Below are positions 10,887-21,102 of a DNA stretch of 64,000 nucleotides, piece after piece. The stretch is from contig NW_027192203.1 of NCBI RefSeq assembly GCF_041956535.1, forward strand, positions 62,001 to 126,000, in the 5' to 3' direction. Made by a program: the position numbers and the translations under genes. The stretch is from Calcarisporiella thermophila CBS 279.70 (taxonomy: Eukaryota > Calcarisporiellomycota). Position 1 is the stretch's first letter. Each line of letters begins with the position of its first letter. The notes below the pieces were generated by a model. The model saw only the letters and a list, made by a program, of their open reading frames with translations, did no database searches and was not told where the DNA came from.

Positions 10887-12389
10887 ATGAATACGGTTAA
10901 TAAGATGCAACATGGCCACGATGATCTCATTCATGATGTAGCTTACGATTTTTATGGCCGACGATTTGTTACCTGTTCATCGGATCAACGGCTAAAAGTG
11001 TGGGATTGGAACGAGGAGAAAAAACAATGGGATTTGAATGATTCTTGGAAGGTAGCAACGACATTTCTCTATGCACAATAGCTGAGCCATATATCAGCAT
11101 GGCATCCTTAATGTCACCCCATGCTATCCCACTTTACTGACTCCTGTTTATCTCTAATGAAAAACAAGGCGCATGATTGCTCGATACTCAAAGTTGCTTG
11201 GGCACATCCCGAATTCGGGCAAGTGATTGCATCATGTTCATTTGACAAATCAATCCGTATCTGGGAGGAGCAAGAGAGAGGTTTGTATCGCTTTTTGCTT
11301 TGAACTGGGGAAATGGTTATTCATTTTGGTGCCTTTTGATTTCAGAGGCAAAAAATAGCGGCCGAAGATGGATCGAGAAGGCACGTCTCGTGGAGAGCAG
11401 TGGTTCAGTGCAGGATATCGAGTTTGCACCAAACTATTTCGGGCTCAAACTGGTGATTATCCTCTTCATTTTTATTTTACTCGTCATTAGGGCGTCCGCG
11501 GAGGCTCTCCTCGTGCTTCAATGGCTCAGGGCACGGTATCTTACTCTCTCCAATCGTCTCCATCTTAGGCATCTATAGGGGCGGATGGCATGCTTCGCAT
11601 CTACGAAGCCACCGAAGTGATCAACCTTGCCTCTTGGACTATTATGGAGGAAATCAGCGTCAACCCGACCGGAGCGGAGAGCAAGGGGATGGAGGCGAAC
11701 TACTGTTTGAGCTGGTGCCCGAATCGCTTTATGCCGGAGATGATCGTGGTGGGATGCGGCCGCGAAAACACTGCCAAGATCTTCCGCTGCGACCAAACCA
11801 GCAACAAATGGCATCCCTATGAAATCCTCGAGGGCCATAACGATGTCGTACACGATGTGGCTTGGGCGCCATCTATGGGAAGGTGCAGTAGCCCGTCCAA
11901 AGTGAAACGGTCTAGTACGGTCGACTCTGTTGCTAAGTTGGCGTATTTTTTTTTCCTTCTTTATCTCTGTGTATAGGAGCTATCAGTTGATTGCAACCTC
12001 GTCCAAGGACCATCGCGTGCGAATTTTCAAGCTGACCGAAGACGGGGCCACCGGAGCTTACTCCCAGACCACCGGCGCCCCTGTGCAACCATCCGCAATT
12101 AACGTCAACAGTAGCAAGAAGAGGTTCCGGATAGAACGAGTGATGGAGTCGAATGAACACGAGGCAGAGGTAAAAATATTACTCCTCCGATTATTAAGTT
12201 AAAAACTAGTTGAACTCTCTTCTCCATACTGTGTGAAAAAAGGTATGGCGTGTCGAGTGGAACATCACTGGAACCATCCTGACCTCATCGGGCGACGATG
12301 GGAAACTGCGGCTATGGAAGTGCGGGTATGATGGGGTATGGCAGTGCGCCAGCATTATTTCCGCAGAGCAACGAGATGGGGGCCGATGA
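10887..12389 (+). CDS. SEH1: Nucleoporin SEH1, WD40 protein of the Nup84/Nup107 complex and SEA/GATOR2
   Basis: Six exons (10887-11051, 11169-11280, 11346-11452, 11569-11882, 11977-12169, 12243-12389) give 345 aa, close to yeast Seh1 (about 349) and human SEH1L (360). The protein is a WD40 propeller. Diagnostic blocks are [77 protein letters not shown] and [19 protein letters not shown]. Seh1 sits in the outer-ring Y-complex of the nuclear pore and in the vacuolar/lysosomal SEA (GATOR2) complex that controls TORC1. The third intron (11453-11568) is taken as one 116-bp intron because this restores the GLKLAS...ADGMLRIY block. Phases close throughout. Confidence 0.95.
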
Positions 12390-12420
12390 ACTGTAGTGAT
12401 AGCATCTGTTTATTTTCCTG

Positions 12421-12540
12421 TGTTCTAATTTTCTTTTCTCTTCGCTTCTCCCCTCTTCTCTTCTCCGCTTCTCTCCTCTCCTCTCCTCTCCCCTCCCCTC
12501 GCCCTCGCCCTCGCCCTTCCCCTTCTATTTGCCTCCCCTT
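12421..12540. repeat. Pyrimidine-rich simple-sequence tract
   Basis: Runs of CTTCTC, CTCTC, CCCTC and GCCCTC units with no open frame of interest, lying just downstream of SEH1. It probably belongs to the 3' UTR or terminator region. It is one of several long CT or poly-T tracts that follow genes in this window. Confidence 0.75.
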
Positions 12541-13265
12541 TTTTTTTTGTTTAATCCTTTCGCGCTGACAAACGAACAAGATCTTTTTCCCGTTAGCCAT
12601 TTTTATCATTAAACTTTGAGAAAACGAGTAAGCCAGCGCTTAAATCAATAATTAAGGTCTGGCATTCACCTTGTGGCACCATGCGCCTAAACTCAGCGAC
12701 CACGTGTCTATTCATTCTGAGAAAATCTATTTCTTGCCCCTTGAAACGTGCAACCAAGAACCAAGCAACTGCCTTCCATAGAAGTGAACCAGCGGGCCCC
12801 TATACGGCGAGGCTGAATCTCAGAGCGCTTGTGCGGTTGACAGCGCGAAAGTTAGAACGGACAAATGGAAGCGGCGGTCTGCTAATGTGTGTTTACATGG
12901 AAATGGGCCAAAATGAAAAATTTATATTCAAGGCACGTTTTCCTTCTCGTTTTCATCCTTGTGCGCTCCACAATGTAACCGATAACCTTGTTTATAGTTC
13001 TAGTTTGATTTGACACAAAATTCTAAAAAAAAATACATAAATACGCTGGCCTGGCCCGTTTCCTTCTTTTCTCCGCCTAATTGCCTCAAGTATTCATATT
13101 TTTTTTTAGAACTTTAGCCCCCCCTCCTCTGCTTTTTTATTTTTCTTTTTTTTTCCCCTAATATTTCTTGTTTTCCATCTAGCATTATCTAAATATATAT
13201 CTACATATATATTTACCAGTAGTCTTTTCTCTTCTGATCTCGCTCCTACCGCCCGTTGTATTCAT
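12541..13265. other. Intergenic, SEH1 to C2H2 gene
   Basis: AT-rich. A 110-codon open frame at 12681-13013 has no recognisable domain and was not annotated. T-rich sequence immediately precedes the next gene. Confidence 0.5.
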
Positions 13266-13844
13266 ATGGATATCCAGAGTCTTCTAAATACCAGCGAAGA
13301 GCACTCGGCGGCGGAGGAGCGCCCCTACTTTTGCAGCTGGCAGGGCTGTGACCGCAGCTTTTCGCGTCGAAGCGATCTCTCTCGCCACGAACGGATCCAT
13401 AGCGGCGAGCGCCCCTACCACTGCGACTGGGCCGGCTGCGGTAAGCAGTTCATCCAGCGCAGCGCGCTAACCGTGCACCGCCGAACCCATACGGGAGAGC
13501 GCCCCCACAAATGTGAGTCTTGCACTCGCGCCTTCTCAGACTCCTCTTCGCTGGCGCGGCACCGCCGCACGCACACCGGACGCAAACCTTACGAGTGTCC
13601 CGAGTGTGGCAAGCGTTTCACTCGCCGAACCACCCTGACGCGTCACATGCGTTCCCACGAGGATCGTAGCCGGTGTGAAAGTGCTGAATCCGGCTCTCCT
13701 CCCCCCGAGCCCTTGTCTCCTCCGCCCGCATCCAACTCCATAGTATTTTTGGCCGCCTCTCCCCTCATTCCAGCCCCTGGGTGCTGGTCCCCTCCTATAC
13801 CCAATGCTAAATATCTGCCCTGGTATTCAGCGCAAGTTCGATAG
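13266..13844 (+). CDS. Four-finger C2H2 zinc-finger protein
   Basis: Single-exon, 192-aa protein. Four C2H2 fingers are joined by canonical TGERP-like linkers: C23-H45 (CSWQGC), C53-H75 (CDWAGC), C83-H103 (CESC) and C111-H131 (CPECGKRF). The first two have the C-x4-C spacing seen in Zap1/GLI-type fingers and the last two have C-x2-C. A short acidic N-terminus precedes the fingers and a Pro/Ser-rich tail follows. It is probably a sequence-specific transcription factor. The target cannot be told from sequence, and many fungal factors share this layout. Confidence 0.88.
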   Translation: MDIQSLLNTSEEHSAAEERPYFCSWQGCDRSFSRRSDLSRHERIHSGERPYHCDWAGCGKQFIQRSALTVHRRTHTGERPHKCESCTRAFSDSSSLARHRRTHTGRKPYECPECGKRFTRRTTLTRHMRSHEDRSRCESAESGSPPPEPLSPPPASNSIVFLAASPLIPAPGCWSPPIPNAKYLPWYSAQVR

Positions 13845-16411
13845 TTTGTATTTTTTTTAAAAGAAGATTTTCTTCTCATTTCTTTTTCTCTTCTTTTTCA
13901 TTTGTAATATGTCGCCTAACTTGTAAATAGAATATAGATCTTTTCCTACTTCCGTTTCCTTTGTTCTTTGCCTTTTTAATCCCTTTTCTTCTGCCCTTCC
14001 CCTGGGGAGGGCTATCTTCTATATACCTTTTTTGCTCGCTGTATAATGATTCTACACCACAACAATGGATCTTCTATACCAATGAAGGAAAACGACTAGA
14101 GAGGATAAATGTTCATCACTCGAGGTAAAGAGGGAGCGCCTCACGTCTCACACTCGGCGGACATCGACGCTGTTCTCCCTCGTATAAAATTTCATTTTAT
14201 GCATACTCTAAAAATGACTCCTGGTCGTATGCCCGCTATGAGTGGTGGTAGGATCCCGTTGCGTACCTGAGGTGTACGAATTCTAATACAAAAAAGCTTA
14301 ACTCATCTGAGCCATCTTCTGGTTAATACTGGCCGATATGTTGTCATAAGAAGGCTATTTCAACTTAATATTTCTCGAACGGGGTCCGTGCTCAACACAT
14401 GGCATCCGAAGGTTTTCTGAAGTCTAAAGAAGGTTCAGGTGGGGCGAGGAAAATTATACCCGGGTCTATTCGTGTTATGAGCTAAGCCGAAGTATTAGAG
14501 TACAGGCCGGTTGCCTCGAGTGGGTCGCGTTGGGGGGCTTCACAGAACCACAGTATCTCTCGCTTCCAATGGCCTCTTGGTGGCGCAGTATTTTCATATA
14601 TTCTCTTTTATATTGTCGTGTTTCGCGCCTCATCAACAGAAACTAACTTCCAAGTAATACAGCGCTGTTTCCCTCTCACAAAGCAATTCAGAATGCTACT
14701 TCCTTTTCCTCACATTTCCGCCCGCCGACTGGCTCTAAAGAGTCCGCGCGGGATGGTGCCCAATAGTTATTCGCGAGTTACCAAGTGCATAAAATTGTCG
14801 CTCGCTATTCTATGGGAAACTGGCCCATTACATGTGCATTGGCAAGAGATCTGAGAGCATGGAATCCCATCGAACCTGCGATGAAATTAAGTTAGAATTC
14901 AGAACGTGGGTATGACATCTTTCTCGCTCTGCATTTCTGAAGACATACTTGCATGAGTTCTGTGAGATTTGCATTTCAATTCCTATTGTGTTCTTTAATA
15001 ATGCTTTCTATGTGATTGAAGTGTAATGGACATTTAAAATCATATCTATTGAAGCTAAGGAATCAGTAGATGGAGAGCTGAAGCTGGCTTGCCTATGTCC
15101 ATGGGGGGATCTTGGGCAAGTTCAAAAGGAGAAGGGATACCTGTACCAATTCCCGGCTATTGCTCCTTCGTCGTCCCAGTTCACTCAATAAACTAGACTA
15201 TAATATCCGCTTAAGGCAAGGGCAATTTCGTGGGGGTAATGCTTGGTGCTGCTTAGAAAAGTCAATGTCCGTTCCGATACTCTCAAATTTGTTCAGATCT
15301 GCTGGACAAATCTAAAGTATTCATATTGACTTAAGTTTGGATTTGGAGTTTATCCAGTGCTCTATAAATATCAAATTGGAGCTCTGAAACCTTCGCTACC
15401 TAGCAGAATGGCTTATATTTATATGGTATTCCTGCCCATTTTCTTATTAGGGACATTAGAAATGGTCGTGGAAGCTTTCGGTTAGGTACTCTAATTTCAC
15501 GCTGTGCTTGTGACTCATACAATAAGATTCGCCCTGTGGGCTGTAGAATATATTCTCACTAAAGTGCGAACCATTGTTTGCACGCTGCTTTTGGCTCTCT
15601 TGTTTTCCATTTCTTAATTTTATTTATTTTTTTTTTTAGTTTTTCCTATTACTTGCGTTTGCATATACTTGTATTATCACATCAATTTTGGGGACCATTG
15701 GTGATTTTAAACACAATAATCTTGACATCCCTACCTTTACCAATAGTCTCCAATTCTTTGATAAAGTAATCGTCAGCACTCTCTAATTCGACGATTCTCA
15801 CCATAGAATTTTGAAGGGCAAAGATCAATGTTGTGTCTGTCCAGGATCCAAAAGTCGAGAACATTCCTCGAGAACTTTACCAAGGTGAGTTCTACTAGAT
15901 GGTTAAGAATAAGATCGACCTCGTTTAGCCCGCGGGATCTCGATCATAGCTAGATGGAAGGTTGGTTGATTTCATTTTGGTAGTTTTCGAGAGGAGATCG
16001 GAGGCTCGATCATTAAGCTAATTTCGTGGAGACCCTATGTTGAGCATCCCGCGGCATTAATATCATGCAGTGCAGGTTAGGTTTTGTTGGGTGCGTTTCT
16101 TTGTTCCATCCCTTTGTAGCTGTCCCGTGGTGAGTGGATTTTTTTTGTTACTTTTTTATTTCAAAGGAAGCTCAGGTCTAGCCTTCAATTTATCTTAGTA
16201 GTGTTCAAATAAATTCTGGTGAATGGTTTTATTGCCTTAGAAATGCAGGCGATAATGTTAATAAAAAGAGGGACTAGCCAATATCACCTTAATAATGCAA
16301 CCTGCCATTAAGTTTAAATCAATAATAACGCCCATGGATACAAAAAATGAATAAAAACCCTCGTTCTTCCTAAGGAGCGAGAACATATATATCCATAATA
16401 GCAGTTCTCGA
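13845..16411. other. Intergenic, about 2.6 kb
   Basis: The longest uninterrupted spacer in the left half. A 60-codon open frame at 15682-15864 (-) reads like protein (contains SMVRIVELESADDYFIKELE), but it has no partner exon or recognised family. The rest is AT-rich with T tracts and no identified RNA gene. Confidence 0.4.
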
Positions 16412-17502
16412 CTATTCACGGGGGATCTGTGAACGCCTGACATTGCCCTTGACCCCTCCCTGAAGACTCACATTCTCGGTACCTATCAATTCGGTGTGCA
16501 CCCTCTCGATGCTCTTGAAGTATTTCACGGTTTTGACATGAAGTTCCAGCGTGGCATCCTCGTCGCACACTATCATGCCTTTGGGGTGTTTTTGGATGGC
16601 CGACACAGTCCACATATGGTTTACGCCATCCTCTATGCACTTGGCGAGTGCAATGGACTTGTGAGCTCCCGTGATGAGGACGACCACTTCGCGCGCATCC
16701 ATCACGGTTCTATCGTAAGCATCGTAACTGGTCGTTAAATCAATCTATGCGGGCGTGACTATGCCAATTCTCCACTTACCCTACTCCCACCGTCAGCGCC
16801 AAGGCGGGCACCTTGGAAAGATCGTTGTCAAAGAACCGAGCATTGGCTAGAATGGTCTCGTAGGCCAGTGTCTTGACGCGAGTGCGAGAGGTCAGCGAGG
16901 ACCCCGGTTCATTGAACGCTATATGTCCGTCCGGACCAATCCCTCCGAGGAACAGCTCGATCCCCCCAGCTTGCCTTATCTTCTCTTCGAATTGTTGGCA
17001 CTCTGCATCGAGGTCAGTCGCGTTGCCATCGAGGATATGTACATTTTGGGGTAAGATGTCGACGTGCTTGAACAGATGTTCCCACATGAAAGTGTGGTAT
17101 GACTGGGGATGTTCCCTGCAAAGCACCAGCCACACTCATGTTAGCACAACCTTCATTTCGAACGACTTTCTGGTTAAACTATACCGAGGAAGCCCAACAT
17201 ATTCGTCCATGTTAAATGTAACTACGTTAGCAAAAGAGAGCTCGCCGTTCTTGTTCATTTCCACGAGCTTCCTGTAGCATCCGATGGGCGAGGAACCCGT
17301 GGGCAGCCCCAAGACGAAGGGCCGTTCAGGGGTGGGGTTGAACTGGACTATTCTTTCCTTTATGTAATTCGCTTTGGTTGAAATGAGCAGTTTAGCAGAG
17401 TCGGCGCAGGTCATTACACATTCTCATTCCTCCATCAGGACTTGTTCCCTTACCGGTGTATTCGGCCACAGCGTCGTAATCCGCACGTATAATGAGTCTC
17501 AT
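16412..17502 (-). CDS. GNPDA1: Glucosamine-6-phosphate deaminase
   Basis: Four exons (17454-17502, 17185-17371, 16780-17115, 16412-16709) encode 289 aa, the same length as human GNPDA1. The enzyme converts glucosamine-6-phosphate to fructose-6-phosphate and ammonia, the last step in using GlcNAc from chitin. Visible motifs are [16 protein letters not shown] (phosphate loop), [10 protein letters not shown] with the catalytic Asp, and [17 protein letters not shown] with the Asp-His-Glu active-site group. The [20 protein letters not shown] start is also typical. The NAG-catabolic cluster described in some fungi (deacetylase, GlcNAc kinase, transporter) is not seen beside it. A chitin-containing wall gives an obvious substrate source. 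Confidence 0.96.
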
Positions 17503-18037
17503 GGTTCGAATTCCAATGCCTGTGTATATTCAATAAATAGTGGTAAGAGCAAAACAGGCATACTCGAGCAAGAAAAGGAAAGTGATTTAAAATGTGTGGT
17601 GATAAAGCGCCCTGATTGGCCCGAGATCGGATGAGAGGGGATTGGGCGAAGATTATCTGGGTTGGGGAGGCAAGATCGACAAGGCAAGGACACCGAGGTT
17701 CCTCAGCGTGCTATGATATTTCACGATAATGACCAACCTTGAACCAGCATCACGGCCCACACACTCCAGCACGTGCGGCCGTAGGCTTGAACCTCAAATC
17801 TTGCTCCGATCCTACTCCCCTTGCACATCTGATCACACGCGATCCGAGTTTATTCTCGAGGGCACCCTAGTGCAACTACAATCTGGGGCAATGAGCAAGA
17901 TTTGTACAGACTGCCAAAAGCAATGATATTTTCATTTTATAGATTAAAAAATAAAGCTAGTGTATGTAGATAGTACAAGAGTAAACATGCAAAGAAGATA
18001 TTTAAGCAGAAAAAAACTGTCTCGTATGCGCGGTTTC
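17503..18037. other. Intergenic, GNPDA 5' flank
   Basis: AT-rich upstream region of the deaminase and downstream region of the sororin-like gene. No gene was recognised. Confidence 0.5.
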
Positions 18038-18678
18038 CTATGTGTCTTCCACCGCCAATTCAAACTGGTCGATCTCGAGGAAGTGAGTTTTCAATTGTTC
18101 AAACCGCTCTCGTTGCTATGTGAAATAGTCAGAGTGAATGATTAGGGATGGCTTTAACAATTCAAGCGTCAATTTGTAAATACTACCTCATCACTTATCT
18201 CAAATGCTCCCTTGTCGTCTTCATTCTCATCAGATTCTGCTTCCTCCTCTCTACTCTCGTTATTCAATGAATTTCTGTTTTCTACATCGGTCGACCCCAC
18301 AGCTTCTCTTCTTCTCCGTGGCAATTCGAGTATTCTCTGCATGGTTGGAGACTGTTTGTTCTTCAGGACGTTAGTCCCTGTCGCTGATCTTCTCCTCGGC
18401 GTCTGTGGCTTCTTATGATCTCTCAGCAGATGCTCTTGTTGAAGCTCACTCTCTTCCACCTGTGGAACTACTTCCTGTTGCATCTGCTGCTTTGTGAGCA
18501 AACGGCGGCGTCGTACATCATTCACCATGCCCATGGTGCGTGATACTTCATTTTGTGGAGGAGGAGCAGCAGCTCTCTTTTGTTTTCGAGGAGAGATTTT
18601 GCTGATTTTACTCGGAACTATCTGGTCTTCCTCGTCGTCTACAATCCGTTTTCGTCTGGATCTTAAGGGGGAGGACAT
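18038..18678 (-). CDS. Candidate sororin-like cohesin regulator
   Basis: Two exons (18187-18678, 18038-18115) encode 189 aa; the start is the ATG before SSPLRSRRKR. Most of the chain is basic, disordered and rich in Arg, Lys, Ser, Pro and Gln, with an acidic patch (EEEAESDENEDD) before the splice junction. The 25-residue last exon is the only ordered-looking segment: ERFEQLKTHFLEIDQFELAVE near the C-terminus. An amphipathic helix ending in a D/E-Q-F-x-L-x-V-E tail is the hallmark of the sororin C-terminal domain that contacts cohesin. Basic disordered body plus this terminal helix fits sororin. No FGF (WAPL/PDS5-binding) motif was found. The alternative is an unrelated nuclear protein. Confidence 0.6.
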
Positions 18679-19346
18679 TTTGTTTATGGCTGATTTCAAT
18701 GGTTCAAACGAATTCCAACTTTTGAATTATGTATAATTATAGGTTGGCACCAACGGCCGTGAGTGGTTTTATATTAACCAATTTCGGGGGGAAAAAGCTT
18801 AACGCGAAATTTTTTCGCGTTGAGAGCAGTCACTGGGCAAGCTAAAATTTTTCAATTTAGCTAATTAGTATGACTCAAAAAAGCGTGTTTCTCTCAACAC
18901 GTTACTTGGTCTACAGCCATTAATGAGATTATGCAAGATACCTCTTATATAGAGTGATTGTAATGAGATTCTAATAATAAGGGCCACAGCCTAACGAACA
19001 ATGCCATAAATGAATTCTACTCTACGCATTGCTGTTCAAATGTTCGAATTGCTCGATTGTGTTGAGCCAATCACTCCAATCTGTATGATCTTTGCCGTTT
19101 TTTTTCTTTCAAAAACACAAGTCATCCACACATCAAATACAAAAATGAAGGCCAGCTATTTCCAGATCAAAGAGTTAAAAGCTCTGCTGTTTTCCATATA
19201 AAAGCTAGGACAGTTGAAATGGATATATACTCATTGAATTCAGATATTTGAATTTACAATATACAATGTGAGACAACGAAAAACAGACATATTCACACTC
19301 TTTTGGCAGACAGATAAGAAAGGGTATCTTGGGGCAGTGACCGGAA
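18679..19346. other. Intergenic between sororin-like and BORCS6-like genes
   Basis: AT-rich promoter region of the sororin-like gene, including the palindrome at 18801-18821. No further gene was found. Confidence 0.5.
18801..18821. promoter_or_regulatory. Palindromic MBF/E2F-like element
   Basis: AACGCGAAA and its exact reverse complement TTTCGCGTT are separated by three bases, about 123 bp upstream of the sororin-like start codon. Each half matches the ACGCGAAA/TTTCGCG core bound by fungal MBF/SBF and by E2F. The sequence is seen directly; binding is inference. Confidence 0.45.
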
Positions 19347-19894
19347 TTAACGGATTGCTTTTTCCAAGGCATCGAGATTCGATTTTATTGTTTTTCTATG
19401 TTGTAGTTAATTGATTAATCTCTAAATCCATTTGAGGCATCTTAACAACACTTACATTTGGGCTGCTAATATTTCCACCCCGCTCATATCCTTGTCAAGT
19501 TGATCACATCGCGTGATGAGCTCCAAGGCGCGCGCGGTTGCGGAATCCACTGTCTCACACCATGAATTGGTTGCATCGAAAAAAGCATCGAAAGAATTTC
19601 GCGTTTGTGTCGACATCTGAAAATAAAATGGAGAGTTAGCAGTGGCCGGGAGCAATCGAGAGGGGTCAAATATTCGAGCATGCGGATCTCCACTCTCCAT
19701 CGGCAAACTTTTCCTACCTCGAGCATTTCGCTCCGCAACTGATCTAGTAACGCGTCTAGTGACTCGGCCACGGCTCGAGCTTCTTCCTCAATCTGCTCGA
19801 CGAGATGCGGGTCAATGGGCACTTTATGCCCCACCAAGTTGGAGGTGGAAGTGGAGGGCTGTGCATCGAGAGTATTTGAATCGGAGGACTGCAT
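19347..19894 (-). CDS. BORCS6: BORCS6-like subunit of the BORC/BLOC-1-related complex
   Basis: Three exons (19718-19894, 19456-19616, 19347-19395) encode 128 aa. The N-terminus is a short Ser/Thr-rich stretch, and the rest is predicted helix or coiled coil. Key segments are IDPHLVEQIEEEARAVAESL, the Met-Ser-Thr-Gln exon with SFDAFFDATNSWCETVDSAT, and CDQLDKDMSGVEILAAQIK. These match the DUF2365 domain of BORCS6 (lyspersin), where an Ile-Asp-Pro start, E-x-E-A-R and LAAQI are conserved. BORC positions lysosomes through ARL8 in animals; related fungal complexes act at the vacuole. The last exon is only 49 bp. The family call is from memory of the domain pattern, so moderate to good. Confidence 0.75.
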
Positions 19895-20263
19895 TTTGGT
19901 CTTTTTTTTTATATTTTTTATATTTTTCCTCAGTTAGTATCTTATATGGCGATATAGGTTCGAGATCCCCTATCTGTTATGATTAAAAGATCGCCCTCAA
20001 CATATGCATTTACACGAGGGAATAAGGATGGTCTAATCACAAGACTGCCGTAGCCATCCTATAACCTTATTTTATCCAAGGCCATGGTGGTAGTTTTGAA
20101 CACCCTCCCAATAACCCTCATCCTTTAAGAGGCAAGCGTACTTCTCGCCCTCTCTCCACTACCTCCCCCTTTTTCTTCATCCTGTAATTGCCATCTTTTT
20201 AATTCCTCCAAATCCATTCGTCGTTTTTCATAATGTCGGTTTACTCGCCCATTCGCCTCTGAC
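19895..20263. other. Intergenic, divergent promoter region
   Basis: Lies between the divergent starts of the BORCS6-like gene (-) and the orphan at 20264 (+). A 100-codon frame on the minus strand at 20125-20427 overlaps the orphan and is treated as a shadow. Confidence 0.5.
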
Positions 20264-20851
20264 ATGGAAAACTTTCGTAAGTACGCCAATGCTTGGGACA
20301 CGCCGGATATTCTCGCCTCCGTGCCAGGCATGAACGACGAATGGCGTGATAACTCACCCATTTCGTCGCCGCGTGTAAGATCACCGACTAATTTTGACAA
20401 TGTGCCAACCACCCCTCTGTTCTCCATATCCTCCGCCTCCCCCCCTGGCGTAAAATCACAAACATCGCTTCCTTTTCCGACGGGCCCCCCTCACCGACCC
20501 AACTTTTCTGACAAGCTCCCGAAGCCTTTCACCGCCGATCTCGCCGAGTGGGAACAAGAGGTTGAGCGACGCCAGGAGGAGATGGCTCGGAGAACTCGAG
20601 GGCGACTACGGCTTCCCCCTCGAATATCCGCCGTTCTCCAGGTAGAGAATACACTTAAGGAGCCGCCGGCCACGCATGACCCACTAGCTACGCGAGAGAC
20701 AGGCGTACAGGCGACAGACGAGAATATCGAGGCACTTTTGCTACCGCCACCCGTCTCTTTGGCCACTGCCTCTTCTGCTTCAAAAAAACGGGATAATTCG
20801 CTCTATCGGAGGTACCGATGGGATACCGATGAGCTATTAGGCTTGAAATAG
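20264..20851 (+). CDS. Orphan disordered protein, 195 aa
   Basis: Single open frame from ATG to TAG, family not recognised. It opens MENFRKYANAWDTPDILASV. A Ser/Pro-rich segment follows (residues about 30-85), then a charged helical stretch (LAEWEQEVERRQEEMARRTR, about 95-115). It ends in a basic-aromatic tail, SLYRRYRWDTDELLGL. The conserved-looking ends flanking a disordered middle suggest a small adaptor or scaffold. It is transcribed divergently from the BORCS6-like gene. Codon use is like its neighbours and the CT-rich 3' flank resembles other gene ends in the window. No function is proposed. Confidence 0.65.
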   Translation: MENFRKYANAWDTPDILASVPGMNDEWRDNSPISSPRVRSPTNFDNVPTTPLFSISSASPPGVKSQTSLPFPTGPPHRPNFSDKLPKPFTADLAEWEQEVERRQEEMARRTRGRLRLPPRISAVLQVENTLKEPPATHDPLATRETGVQATDENIEALLLPPPVSLATASSASKKRDNSLYRRYRWDTDELLGLK

Positions 20852-21102
20852 GTGGAATACTGAGCATGCTTCTCTATTTTTTTTTACATCCAACGATACC
20901 CCCTCTCCCTCTGCCCCCTCATCTCTCTCTCCCTCCCCTTGCATTGATCTCCACCCTCTTGTGCGATGCCTTATACAGTTTACCTTCACTATTTCTCTTT
21001 TTGTTTTCATTTCTTTTGCATTTCTTTTTCTGGTATTATTTTATTGAGATAGCACTATACGGTATATACAATTAATCGACAATATAAAGGGAAAAAAATT
21101 AA

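Noticed and set aside
11491-11535. Possible mini-exon within SEH1 intron 3 (reads [15 protein letters not shown])
   Set aside because: Splices in frame, but it would interrupt the conserved GLKLAS...ADGMLRIY block; a single 116-bp intron restores the WD40 repeat.
15682-15864. 60-codon frame on the minus strand
   Set aside because: Amino-acid pattern is plausible, but it has no partner exons or recognised family; noted only within the spacer.
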